Source: Sphingopyxis sp. H053 | GTDB taxonomy: Bacteria > Pseudomonadota > Alphaproteobacteria > Sphingomonadales > Sphingomonadaceae | DNA: 64,000 nt | NCBI RefSeq assembly: GCF_001468225.1 | Contig: NZ_LNRU01000002.1 | Coordinates: forward strand, 248,001 to 312,000 | Reading direction: 5' to 3' | Program-made: the position numbers and the translations under genes | In this document: positions 9,155 through 17,044 of the stretch, piece after piece | How the letters are laid out: every line of letters begins with the position of its first letter | Numbering within the stretch: position 1 is the first letter of the stretch | The notes under the pieces: model-generated | What the model was told of the DNA's origin: nothing | Databases searched by the model: none | The model's input: the letters and a program-made list of their open reading frames with translations, nothing else

Positions 9155-10318
9155 TTACTGCGACGATTTCTGTACCACCGGCTTCACCTTGTCGCCGGGG
9201 TTGAGGAAAGCGCCCGCGAGCGCGACGACCTTTTCGGTGCCGGTAAGCCCCGACGCGATCGACACGCCGCCGTCGGTCACGGTCCCGACCTTCACCGGAC
9301 GGCGCTGGACCGTGTTATTGGCATCGACCACCAGCACGAAATTGCCTTCGACGCCGCTTTGCACGGCGCTTTCGGGGAGGAGCGGCGCTTCCGCCGTGCC
9401 CGCGATCAGGCGCGCGTCGGCAAAGCCACCCGGACGCAGCGCCTCGCTGTACGGAATCGCGATGCGGACGGTGCCCTGCCGCGTTTCCATGTTGATGACC
9501 GGCGACTTCTGCCAAACCTGTCCCGCGATATTCAGGTTGCTGCCCACCGGGGTGATCGTCGCGCGCGTGCCGACATTGACGCGGGCCAGATCGGCCTCGG
9601 CCATCTGGGCCAGCATTTCCATCTCGCCGTCGCGCGCCATGCGGAACAGGACCCCGCTGCCGGCGCCGACGATCTGGCCCGGCTCGACGTCACGCGTCAG
9701 CACGAGGCCCGCGGCGGGCGCGACGATATTGAGGCGCTCGTTGCGCGCGGTCGCTTCGGCATATTGCGCCTGCGCGACGCGAACGCGTGCGTTGGCGGCG
9801 TCGCGCGTCGCGCGCTTGCGATCCATGTCGGCCTTGGAAATGAACCCGCGCCCGACGAGCGCCTGCGCGCGCTCGAGTTCGGCCTGCGCCAGTTTGGCAT
9901 CGGCCTGCGCGACGCGGATCGACGCGGCAAGGCTCGCGGCCTGCTGCGCCTGAACCGAGCGGTCGATGACCGCGAGCGTCTGCCCCGCACCGACCCACTG
10001 GCCGGGTTCGACAAGGACGCGAAGGACCTGTCCGCCCTCTCCCGCGACGCCGACGGGCATTTCGCGGCGCGCCGCGATCGTGCCGTTGGCGGAGATCGCC
10101 GCCTCGACCGAAACGCGGCCTGGAATGATCACGGTGACGTTGGGCGCCGCAGCCGTACCCGCGTCGGCATCGGCAGCCGCCTTGCCGCTCGTGAAGGCAT
10201 AATAGGTCGCCGCCAGGGCGAGTGCGATCAGCACCAGCGCGACGATCAGCCAGGTGCGCTTGCGACGGCTGTCGCCCGCGTCTTCATAAAAGCTTTGCGT
10301 GCCCGCCAGGCTGTCCAT
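9155..10318 (-). CDS. RND efflux periplasmic adaptor subunit (membrane fusion protein)
   Basis: A 387-residue adaptor. A single N-terminal membrane anchor (TWLIVALVLIALALAATYYA) follows a short cytoplasmic tail. Next come a barrel-lipoyl half motif (VLRVLVEPGQWVGAGQTLAVI), an alpha-helical hairpin rich in Ala/Gln, the second lipoyl half (IVAPAAGLVLTRDVEPGQIV), and the beta-barrel and membrane-proximal domains. It links the permease at 5692-9108 to an outer-membrane channel. ATG at 10318 is preferred because GGAAAG precedes it; upstream in-frame starts would add an unsupported 34-residue basic extension. It is the first gene of the operon. Confidence 0.92.
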   Translation of the reverse strand: MDSLAGTQSFYEDAGDSRRKRTWLIVALVLIALALAATYYAFTSGKAAADADAGTAAAPNVTVIIPGRVSVEAAISANGTIAARREMPVGVAGEGGQVLRVLVEPGQWVGAGQTLAVIDRSVQAQQAASLAASIRVAQADAKLAQAELERAQALVGRGFISKADMDRKRATRDAANARVRVAQAQYAEATARNERLNIVAPAAGLVLTRDVEPGQIVGAGSGVLFRMARDGEMEMLAQMAEADLARVNVGTRATITPVGSNLNIAGQVWQKSPVINMETRQGTVRIAIPYSEALRPGGFADARLIAGTAEAPLLPESAVQSGVEGNFVLVVDANNTVQRRPVKVGTVTDGGVSIASGLTGTEKVVALAGAFLNPGDKVKPVVQKSSQ

Positions 10319-10635
10319 CACATCCACTTTCCGCTCGTAGTTCACGCCGAAAACCCTCCCTGCCTTGCGCGGCATCATGCTGCGGCAGGCGCAGACGCGC
10401 CTGTCCCCTCGACCCCGCACGACAGGATCAATCCACTGCGAGGTGTATTACCTAATTAAATCACCACTGGCAAGAGGCGAAACTTCGCCATCCCCCCTGC
10501 GCCCCGGATCGCGGCTCATAGGCTTGTCTTCGTTCAATTTCCAGTGCTTACCGCCATGAAAAAGGGCGGCGCGCCCTGCGGCGGCCACCCTTTTCTTCCG
10601 GCCGGTCCGAACGGCCAGCCGTTATCGGCAGGCGG
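10319..10635. other. Intergenic region: RND operon promoter side and GlsB terminator
   Basis: No convincing gene. The half near 10450 is A/T-rich (ATTACCTAATTAAATCACC around 10446-10464) and is the likely promoter/operator zone of the leftward efflux operon. No efflux regulator gene is adjacent. The right half contains the terminator at 10559-10576 for the leftward GlsB-like gene. Confidence 0.6.
10559..10576 (-). terminator. Rho-independent terminator after GlsB-like gene 1
   Basis: Read on the minus strand, GGGCG-CGC-CGCCC is followed by five T. It lies 60 nt past the stop codon of the gene ending at 10636. The stem is short but very GC-rich. Confidence 0.6.
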
Positions 10636-10905
10636 TCAGCGGACCCGGCCGCGCCGCACGAGGTTGACGATCCCAAGCAGGATCACCGCGCCGATGAAGG
10701 CGGTGAGCAAGGTCATCGGATCAAAGGCGTTGCCGCGCAGATGTCCGCCGCCCAGGAAACTGCCGAACAGCAAGCGGCCGAGGATCGACCCGACACAACC
10801 GACGATGATGTTGAGGAAAATGCCTTGCTGCGCGTCGGTGCGCATCACGATACTGGCGAGCCAGCCGATGATGCCGCCCATGATGATAGCGATAATCCAA
10901 GTCAT
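10636..10905 (-). CDS. GlsB/YeaQ/YmgE family stress-response membrane protein (copy 1)
   Basis: An 89-residue protein of the transglycosylase-associated (PF04226) family with three hydrophobic helices. The hallmark GGIIGWLASIVMRTDAQQG...NIIVG is at the N-terminus and LLGIVNLVRRGRVR closes it. Family members are small inner-membrane proteins often induced by general stress; biochemical function is unknown. ATG at 10905 has AGGGGG about 8 nt upstream. A paralogue lies 118 bp upstream in the same orientation, and the two share the MRTDAQQG loop and the VNLVRRGxVR tail. Confidence 0.9.
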   Translation of the reverse strand: MTWIIAIIMGGIIGWLASIVMRTDAQQGIFLNIIVGCVGSILGRLLFGSFLGGGHLRGNAFDPMTLLTAFIGAVILLGIVNLVRRGRVR

Positions 10906-10990
10906 AAGATGACCCCCTACGATCGATGTTGGCGCCTGACCCTGCAGGCATCACTTGGTAACCCAAATATCTGATATCGCCTAGCAGAAT

Positions 10991-11016
10991 GGCGGCGGCG
11001 CGATCACGCCGCCGCC
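10991..11016 (-). terminator. Strong hairpin downstream of GlsB-like gene 2
   Basis: A perfect 10-bp stem GGCGGCGGCG / CGCCGCCGCC with a 6-nt loop, 8 nt past the stop codon of the gene ending at 11024. There is no proper T-run after it on the minus strand, so it could be an attenuator, an mRNA-stabilising 3' stem or a processing site rather than a full terminator. Confidence 0.5.
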
Positions 11017-11023
11017 ACATCGT

Positions 11024-11287
11024 TCAGCGGACGCTGCCGCGCCGAACCAGGTTGACGATGCCCAGCAGCACCACCGCGCCGATGAAGGCCCAAAGCAGCC
11101 CGATCGGACTGAAGGCATCGAGGCTCGCCCCCATGCCGAAAAAGCTGCCGAGGAAATTCCCGAGGAACGCGCCGACGATGCCGACAACGACATTCAGGAT
11201 GATGCCCTGCTGCGCGTCGGTGCGCATGACGATGCTCGCCAACCAGCCGATAATGCCGCCGACGATCAATGTAATGATCAGACCCAT
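11024..11287 (-). CDS. GlsB/YeaQ/YmgE family stress-response membrane protein (copy 2)
   Basis: An 87-residue paralogue of the gene at 10636-10905, with the same layout: MGLIITLIVGGIIGWLASIV, the MRTDAQQG loop, a Gly/Phe-rich middle and LLGIVNLVRRGSVR. ATG at 11287 is supported by AAGGGAAA 5 nt upstream; longer in-frame starts are not supported. A possible EcfG-type promoter lies about 100 bp upstream. The tandem arrangement suggests gene duplication, each copy keeping its own terminator-like hairpin. Confidence 0.9.
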   Translation of the reverse strand: MGLIITLIVGGIIGWLASIVMRTDAQQGIILNVVVGIVGAFLGNFLGSFFGMGASLDAFSPIGLLWAFIGAVVLLGIVNLVRRGSVR

Positions 11288-11384
11288 GATATTTCCCTTC
11301 CTGAACCGGCCGGGCAAGCGCCGATGCCCGGCGATCATGCGAACGTCCGGTCGCGCCCGGACATCGTTTCAACGATGACCAAAG

Positions 11385-11410
11385 AATGCGGGTCGGGAGC
11401 GAAAGGTTCC
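11385..11410 (-). promoter_or_regulatory. Possible EcfG (general stress sigma) promoter for GlsB-like copy 2
   Basis: On the minus strand GGAAC is separated by 17 nt from CATT. The alphaproteobacterial EcfG consensus is GGAAC-N16/17-CGTT, so there is one mismatch in the -10 part. It lies about 98 bp before the ATG of a stress-type gene. Suggestive only. Confidence 0.3.
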
Positions 11411-12227
11411 CGGCCGGCCCGCGTGGGCTCGGCCGGGAAAGTGGGATCGGTTCCTGATCGGGAACGTCTCCGGGTCGCAAGACGCCACTAAGCAGCCGCG
11501 TTTGACGCTGATGTGACGAAAGTCACAGGGGTGAAAATAAATGGGATGGGTCCGCGGCACATGCGCGGCCACCATGCGGGCGCTCCGACCGCCGCATGCG
11601 AAATGGGGGCCGACATCGCTGCCAACCCCCACTATCCGGCTTTGCCCCACGTACCTCGCTCCACCTCATCCCGGTCCGCTTCTCTTGCGATCAGCAGCCC
11701 GCAAAACGATGCGTTGCGGCGCACGCCGGAACAATCCGGCGACGGTTTGGTCGGCCCCCTTTCGGGGGCCGGCCGCACCTGGAAAGCCCTTCATCATCTC
11801 TTCTTGCGTCCGCCGAAGCGGTCGCTGTCCAAGCGATGGACTGCGTTTCCTGTACCCAATCGGGTCCGTATCAACTCGTGGGAATCGCTACGTTCCGTGA
11901 TCAGGCTACCGGTCGATTTCCTCGCCAATCCGTCCGTTCTCTTCTGGCTAGTCTTGCAACTACCCTTGATGTCCCGGTGGTCTGCGTCTCTGTCGTCCGA
12001 TGATTTGAAGCTGACATGAAGATTTCGTGCCGCCAACAAAAAATGCGCGAAAAACCGGCTCGGGCGGCCTGCGCTTGTGGATAAGTCCGGCATTAGCAAC
12101 AAGCGGATTCGCTGCAGCATTTTTGTAACAGCCCTGCAGCATTTTCGGATTCAGAATCCGAACCGGCTCGCGGGCACCGCCATCCAATCTACGTCGATTT
12201 TCTTGCCCACGAGTCGCGACTCGGCAT

Positions 12228-12257
12228 AAAAAAAAGCGGGACCCGGAGGCCCCGCTC
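12228..12257 (-). terminator. Rho-independent terminator of the DUF2853-OmpA gene
   Basis: On the minus strand a GCGGG...CCCGC stem (with further pairing inside) is followed by eight or nine T. It lies 21 nt past the stop codon at 12278. A classical intrinsic terminator. Confidence 0.85.
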
Positions 12258-12277
12258 TCTTCATGCTCGGTGGACGA

Positions 12278-13372
12278 TCAGCCCTTCACGGTGACCTCAA
12301 CGCGGCGCGCCGCCGAATTGTCGGTCCCGGTCGTCGTCGCCTCGGCCGGTTTTTCGAGCACGACCTTGTCGGCCGCGAAGCCGAGCTTCTCGAGCGCCGC
12401 CTTGACGCTCTGCGCGCGGTTCTTCGACAATTCGGCGTTGGCGGCCGCATTGCCCGTCGGATCGTTATAGCCCGACACTGCAAGCGTCGCGGCGGGGTTG
12501 CTGTCGAGATAGGCTTTCACCGACGATGCCGCGGTTGTCAGATCGTTCGACACCTCCGATTTGCCGGTGTCGAAATAGACCGTCAGCATCGGCTTGCCCT
12601 CGCGGTCCGCCGCGACGACGCCGGCACCCTCGGGGATGGCGGCGACGGGCGCGGCTCCCGTATCGGTGGGCGCGACCGTCTCGCTGATCGCGGTCTCGTC
12701 GGTGGCCGGGGCAACCGCCGCATCCTGTTTCGAACAATAGCGCAGGCCGAAGAACAGCAGCGCCGCCAGAACGAGCAACAGCAGAAGCCAGGGCAGCCAG
12801 CCCATGCCGCCGCTCTTTTCGCTTTCGCCATCACCGCCCGAATAGGCGGTCTGCGGACTTGCCGCCGACGGCGCCGGAGCCGCGGGCGATGCCGCCGGCG
12901 GCGGGGCCGCAGCGGCGGGAATGGCCGACGCACCGGCGAGACCCGCCGCAGCCAGCGGGACGGCCGAGGTCGTGTCATCATCCTTGCCGGAATCGCCGTC
13001 CAGCCCGCCGACGGCGGCGAGCCCTGCGGCGGCGCCCGCAGCACCAGCCGCGCCGCCAAAGAGCGTAAGCAGGCCGAAATGCTGCGCGAGGAGATAATAG
13101 ACGGTGACGCGGTTCTTGGTCCGGTCTTCCTTCATCCGTTCGCCGACCCCGGCGATCGCCGCATCGAGCGTGGCGTCATCATCGGTCAGCCCCAGTTTTT
13201 TCTTGAGGAAGTTTTCGCGGACGCGGTCGGTTTCTTTTGTGTCGGTAAAGGAAACGAGCGAGGAATCGCGGTTTCTGAGAGCGATGCCGAGATATTTGAC
13301 GATCGCCGACACCACATTTTCGTCGGCGTCCTCGACATATTTCCTGACATCCGCCAGCCAATCTTCTGCCAT
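12278..13372 (-). CDS. DUF2853 domain fused to a membrane-anchored OmpA-like domain
   Basis: A 364-residue protein in four parts. Residues 1-95 match DUF2853, a small, usually free-standing, helical protein (MAEDWLADVRKYV...ENFLKKKLGL). Residues 96-190 are an Ala/Pro/Ser-rich linker. A single membrane helix follows at about 200-220 (GWLPWLLLLLVLAALLFFGL). Residues 240-364 are an OmpA-like domain with TVYFDTGKSEV at its start and a degenerate peptidoglycan-binding loop (NAELSKNRAQSVKAAL). The expected topology is a cytoplasmic DUF2853 domain with the OmpA domain in the periplasm binding peptidoglycan. ATG at 13372 has AGGAGG 7 nt upstream. It is monocistronic with its own terminator. Function is unknown. 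Confidence 0.85.
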   Translation of the reverse strand: MAEDWLADVRKYVEDADENVVSAIVKYLGIALRNRDSSLVSFTDTKETDRVRENFLKKKLGLTDDDATLDAAIAGVGERMKEDRTKNRVTVYYLLAQHFGLLTLFGGAAGAAGAAAGLAAVGGLDGDSGKDDDTTSAVPLAAAGLAGASAIPAAAAPPPAASPAAPAPSAASPQTAYSGGDGESEKSGGMGWLPWLLLLLVLAALLFFGLRYCSKQDAAVAPATDETAISETVAPTDTGAAPVAAIPEGAGVVAADREGKPMLTVYFDTGKSEVSNDLTTAASSVKAYLDSNPAATLAVSGYNDPTGNAAANAELSKNRAQSVKAALEKLGFAADKVVLEKPAEATTTGTDNSAARRVEVTVKG

Positions 13373-13500
13373 GCGATTTCCTCCTGCTTAGACGCAAGGG
13401 TTCGTCGTCAGACGCTCGCACGGGGGGCGAGACTCGCGTCTTAGGAGGCGGAACTTATATCATTTTCCGCGAAAGCAAACATCGCGGCGGGAAATCGGGG

Positions 13501-14490
13501 CTATCGCTTGCCGAGATCGCCCTTGCCGATCGTGCCCGACGCCATTTCGAGCATCCGGTCGAGGCTCTTGCGCGCAGCGAGGCGGAGGCCCTCTTCCATC
13601 TCGATCTGCGGCTTCAAATCGCGCAGCGCGATGTAGAGCTTCTCCATCGTGTTGAGCGCCATGTACGGGCAGATGTTGCAGTTACAGTTGCCGTCGGCCC
13701 CCGGCGCACCGATGAACTTCTTCTCGGGCAGCGCGAGCTCCATCTGGTGGATGATGTGCGGCTCGGTCGCGACGATCAGCGTGTCGCCGGGGAAGCTCTT
13801 GGCGAACTGCAGGATGCCGCTCGTCGAACCGACATAGTCGGCATGGTCGACGATATGCGGCGGGCATTCGGGGTGCGCCGCGACCGGGGCACCCGGATGC
13901 TGCGCCTTCAATTTGATCAGCTCGGTTTCGCTGAACGCCTCGTGCACGATGCACACGCCCGGCCACAGCAGCATTTCGCGCCCGAACTTGCGGTTGAGAT
14001 AGCCACCGAGGTGACGGTCGGGGCCGAAGATGATCGGCTGGCTTTCGGGGATCTGGCTGATGATCGTCTCGGCGCTCGACGAGGTGACGATGATGTCGCT
14101 GAGCGCCTTCACTGCCGCCGAGCAGTTGATGTAAGTCAGCGCGATATGGTCGGGATGCTTTTCGCGAAAGCGCTTGAACTGTTCGGGCGGACAGCTGTCC
14201 TCGAGGCTGCATCCCGCGTCCATGTCGGGCAGGATCACGGTCTTTTCGGGGCTGAGGATCTTCGCGGTCTCGGCCATGAATTTCACGCCGCAGAATGCGA
14301 TGACCTCGGCGTCGGTGTCGGCGGCCTTGCGCGACAGCTCAAGCGAATCGCCGACGAAATCGGCGAGGTCCTGAATCTCGGGCTTCTGGTAATAATGCGC
14401 GAGGATGACGGCATTGCGCTCCTTGCGCAGGCGCTCGATTTCGGCGCGCAGGTCGAGGCCCGAGAGATTCTCGCGAATGGGAGCAGTCAT
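13501..14490 (-). CDS. nadA: Quinolinate synthase A
   Basis: A 329-residue enzyme of NAD biosynthesis that condenses iminoaspartate with dihydroxyacetone phosphate to quinolinate, using one [4Fe-4S] cluster. The cluster cysteines are visible in FCGVKFMAETAKI, in TYINCSAAVKA and in the C-terminal CNCNICPYM segment. The AHYYQKPEIQDLADFVGDSL block is the substrate-binding N-terminal signature. Length is normal. nadB and nadC are not adjacent. ATG at 14490. The gene stands alone between the OmpA-like gene and a membrane protein, both on the same strand. Confidence 0.97.
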   Translation of the reverse strand: MTAPIRENLSGLDLRAEIERLRKERNAVILAHYYQKPEIQDLADFVGDSLELSRKAADTDAEVIAFCGVKFMAETAKILSPEKTVILPDMDAGCSLEDSCPPEQFKRFREKHPDHIALTYINCSAAVKALSDIIVTSSSAETIISQIPESQPIIFGPDRHLGGYLNRKFGREMLLWPGVCIVHEAFSETELIKLKAQHPGAPVAAHPECPPHIVDHADYVGSTSGILQFAKSFPGDTLIVATEPHIIHQMELALPEKKFIGAPGADGNCNCNICPYMALNTMEKLYIALRDLKPQIEMEEGLRLAARKSLDRMLEMASGTIGKGDLGKR

Positions 14491-14561
14491 CGCTTTTCCT
14501 TATATGGCTTTAGCCTTGGCGCACCCCCTACACCGCTGCCCGCGGCAGGGCAATTCGGCTA

Positions 14562-15272
14562 TCAACCGGCAAGCCGCTCCGCGAGCGCGATGACAGGGGG
14601 CGTCATCGCCAAAAGATAGATGGTGATGCGCACCGCGATGACAATCGCCGCGATCGCTTTTGTCGCGGGATGGATGCGGCCCAGCGTTCGCCGGTCGTAC
14701 AGCGCGATGATGCCGACAACGCCCAGCTGGATCAGCCCGATCGGAATGTCCGACCAGCCGATCATCAGCGGCATCGGCAATATCCGGCCGAGTGCGGGTT
14801 CGAGAATGACGATCGTCGCGCCGATCATCAGCCGCCGGTGCCACGCGGTCGTATGGCGCCGCCGGATCGCCGCCCACACCATCAGACCAAAGACCAGCGA
14901 TTCCACAGTCGTGAGCGCGAAGAAATAAGGCGGCGCGAAGAAGGGCGGAAAGCGGTTCAGCACCAGCGACGCGAGGCCGGTGAAGATGCCGAGGCCGGTG
15001 ATGAACAGCGCGAGCCCCGCGCCGATCCACCCAAGCCGCCGGTGCAGCGCGAGATTATCGCGCGAGACGAGCGTCGGCTGAACGATCAGCAGCGCCAGCC
15101 ATGCCAGCATCGCCACCCCGTGCAGATGCACCCAGAAAGGCGCCGCGACCGGATCGACGAAGCCCCTCAGCGCGAATTGCAGAAAACCGAAGACGATAAA
15201 AATCGCGAGGCCGATCGCCATGCGATGCCAGAAAAGTTCGGCGCGCGCGGCGCCCCCCGCGGTACTAGCCAT
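14562..15272 (-). CDS. Multi-pass membrane protein of unknown function
   Basis: A 236-residue protein with six or seven hydrophobic helices. Conserved-looking His and Trp residues sit at membrane edges (FWVHLHGVAMLAWLALL, LHRRLGWIGAGLAL, TTAWHRRLMIGATI). The pattern HLHG...LHRRLG...WHRRLM resembles small heme- or quinone-associated membrane proteins found in sphingomonads, but I cannot name the family with certainty. ATG at 15272. It lies in a row of leftward genes with 71 nt to nadA. Confidence 0.7.
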   Translation of the reverse strand: MASTAGGAARAELFWHRMAIGLAIFIVFGFLQFALRGFVDPVAAPFWVHLHGVAMLAWLALLIVQPTLVSRDNLALHRRLGWIGAGLALFITGLGIFTGLASLVLNRFPPFFAPPYFFALTTVESLVFGLMVWAAIRRRHTTAWHRRLMIGATIVILEPALGRILPMPLMIGWSDIPIGLIQLGVVGIIALYDRRTLGRIHPATKAIAAIVIAVRITIYLLAMTPPVIALAERLAG

Positions 15273-15337
15273 GCCCGTTCCCCCTGCCCGACCGGGAGCG
15301 AGAATAGCGCAGCCTCGAATCTACCGAAAGCGGGGAT

Positions 15338-15976
15338 TTACCCAGATGGCGCGTCGGCGAAGCGCGCGGTTACCTTGGCATCGATCCCCGCGGCTTTCAG
15401 CGGCATTGCAAAGCTCTGCTCGACCGCGGTGCGCGCCGCACCCTGCGCGAGGCGCATCGGTGTCGCGCCCTTGGCCTGCGCTATCAGTTCCTCCTGCGCG
15501 CGCTTGCGGTTCGCGGCGTCGAGCGTGCGTTCAGCGTCGGTCAGCGTCAGCAAGATCTCGCCGTCGCGATATTCGCTGATCGCGTCGATATCGATCTCGG
15601 GGCCCGCGAGCCGCAACGGCGGCAGCGTGACGGTGAGCGCGTTGGTCGCTGCATCCCAGTCGAGGTCGGATTGCTTCAATTTGCCGAGGTCGAGTTCGTA
15701 GCGGACCGTGCCCGGCATGATCAGCGTCTTCTTGGCGCTCAGCCCCAGCCGGCTCTGCGTCGAGGTCACCACGGCGACATAGCGCGCGGTGAAGGGGACG
15801 AGGACATTCTGTTCCTGCAGGCCCTGCAGGCTGGCGGCGACGACGGTTTCGGGATCATAGCCCTTTTGCCAGTCCTGCCACGCCGCAACCGCCCACCAGA
15901 CAGCGACGAGCAGCAGCGCCGCGGCGGCAAGCAGGATCAGGCGGGGCGCAAGGCGCGCTGGGGAAGCAGAGGTCAT
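15338..15976 (-). CDS. DUF4230 family membrane-anchored protein
   Basis: A 212-residue protein. One N-terminal membrane helix (ILLAAAALLLVAVWWAVAAW) is followed by an extracytoplasmic domain matching DUF4230, with VAVVTSTQSRLGLSAKKTL and MPGTVRYELDLGKL. Function is unknown. Its ATG directly abuts the stop codon of the upstream MBL-fold gene, so the two are co-translated. Confidence 0.8.
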   Translation of the reverse strand: MTSASPARLAPRLILLAAAALLLVAVWWAVAAWQDWQKGYDPETVVAASLQGLQEQNVLVPFTARYVAVVTSTQSRLGLSAKKTLIMPGTVRYELDLGKLKQSDLDWDAATNALTVTLPPLRLAGPEIDIDAISEYRDGEILLTLTDAERTLDAANRKRAQEELIAQAKGATPMRLAQGAARTAVEQSFAMPLKAAGIDAKVTARFADAPSG

Positions 15977-16903
15977 TCAGGCAAGTTCCCATTCTTCGTC
16001 ATGCGCACGCACGATCCCGCGCGTCCGAAGGTCGATCAGGTGCGCGAGCACCGAGCGGCCGGCGGCGCCATTGAGCCGCGGGTCGAGTCCCTTGTACATA
16101 TGCTTGACCATGTCGGGGATCACGCTCGTCCCCTTTTCGAGTTCGCGCAAAATCTGCCGCTCGCGCTGTCTGCGGTGGCCGAGCATGCCGCGCACCAGCT
16201 GCCGCGGCTTGGTCACGGCGGGGCCGTGCGCGGGATAATAGACACGGTCTTCACGCTCATAGAGCTTCGACAGGCTCGCCATATAGGCGGCCATATCGCC
16301 GTCGGGCGGGCTGACGACGCTCGTCGACCAGGCCATGACATGATCGCCGGTGAACAGCGCGCCGCTTTCGACGAGGCCGAAGCAGAGATGGTTCGAGGTG
16401 TGGCCGGGGGTCGCAACGGCTTCGAGGGTCCAGCCGTCGCCCGAAATGCGCTCGCCGTCGGTGAGCACGCGGTCGGGGGAATAATCGGGGTCGAACGCCG
16501 AATCAGCGCGCGGCCCGTCGTCGGACAGCGCCAGCGGCGCGCAACCGATGATCGGCGCGCCGGTCGCTTCTTTCAGCGGCGCCGCGGCGGGCGAATGATC
16601 GCGGTGCGTATGCGTGCAAAGGATCGCGGCGACGCGCTGGCCTTCGGTCGCGCGCAGGATCGCGTCGACATGGCCGGTGCCGTTGATGTCGGCAGGGTCG
16701 CCGATGCTGAGCCCCGAACCGGTCGGACCCGGATCGATCACCGCGACGTCACTGCCCGCCCCAACGATCCACGTCTGCGTGCCCGTGAAGGTATAGGGCG
16801 ACGGGTTCGGCGCGAGCACGCGGCGCACCAGCGGTTCATGCTGTTCGCATTCGCCGGCGCGGATGCTGTCGGGCCAGGGCTTTTCTTCGCTCATACCGCC
16901 CAT
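15977..16903 (-). CDS. MBL-fold metallohydrolase (LACTB2-like)
   Basis: A 308-residue metallo-beta-lactamase-fold hydrolase. The zinc motif THTHRDHS, then the later His and Asp ligands in ATPGHTSNHL and FTGDHVMAW, are all present. After about residue 215 a winged-helix extension of the BLACT_WH type follows (RQRERQILRELEKG...HLIDLRTRGIVR). This architecture matches LACTB2-like nucleases and hydrolases; the substrate here is unknown. Start is ATG at 16903 or ATG at 16894; neither has a strong Shine-Dalgarno. It is the first gene of a two-gene unit with the DUF4230 gene. Confidence 0.88.
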   Translation of the reverse strand: MGGMSEEKPWPDSIRAGECEQHEPLVRRVLAPNPSPYTFTGTQTWIVGAGSDVAVIDPGPTGSGLSIGDPADINGTGHVDAILRATEGQRVAAILCTHTHRDHSPAAAPLKEATGAPIIGCAPLALSDDGPRADSAFDPDYSPDRVLTDGERISGDGWTLEAVATPGHTSNHLCFGLVESGALFTGDHVMAWSTSVVSPPDGDMAAYMASLSKLYEREDRVYYPAHGPAVTKPRQLVRGMLGHRRQRERQILRELEKGTSVIPDMVKHMYKGLDPRLNGAAGRSVLAHLIDLRTRGIVRAHDEEWELA

Positions 16904-17044
16904 GTGGCATCGCGCACCGCGAAGGAAAAGGGATGGGTGCGAAAAAGCGCACGTGAAAAAGGGAGCAGCATGCGCCGCCCCCTTTCCCCGCCCCTGCCGC
17001 CGACCCCACCGGGGAGTAAGGGTCGGCGTCGAAGCTGCTCGGGC

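Larger units (their letters stand above)
11288..12277. other. Gene-poor intergenic region of about 1 kb
   Basis: No gene can be supported. The stretch 11640-12220 has clearly less G/C in its candidate reading frames than neighbouring genes. It contains a perfect hairpin GGCCCCC-TTTC-GGGGGCC at 11752-11771, a DnaA-box-like TGTGGATAA at 12076-12084, a 22-bp-period direct repeat of CTGCAGCATTTT (12112 and 12134), and the perfect palindrome CGGATTC-A-GAATCCG at 12146-12160. A minus-strand reading frame from about 12024 to 11794, ending in DSDRFGGRKKR and followed by the hairpin, is the best coding candidate but lacks a recognisable start or homologue. The right end is the terminator of the OmpA-like gene. 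Confidence 0.5.

Noticed and set aside
5722..9204. Long open frame (1,160 codons) antisense to the RND permease
   Set aside because: It is exactly opposite a clearly real gene, is rich in Arg/Asp/His as expected from a high-GC shadow frame, and matches no family.
9155..10635. Expected efflux regulator (TetR/MarR) or TolC-like gene near the RND operon
   Set aside because: None is present; the neighbouring genes are DUF445 and GlsB-like, so the outer channel and any regulator must lie elsewhere.
11513..12019. Rightward ORFs in the gene-poor region
   Set aside because: Three overlapping frames are open but none has a ribosome site, a usual codon bias or a recognisable product.
12060..12165. 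Chromosomal replication origin at the DnaA-box-like site
   Set aside because: Only one good 9-mer is visible, there is no A/T-rich unwinding region, and neighbouring genes are not origin-linked.
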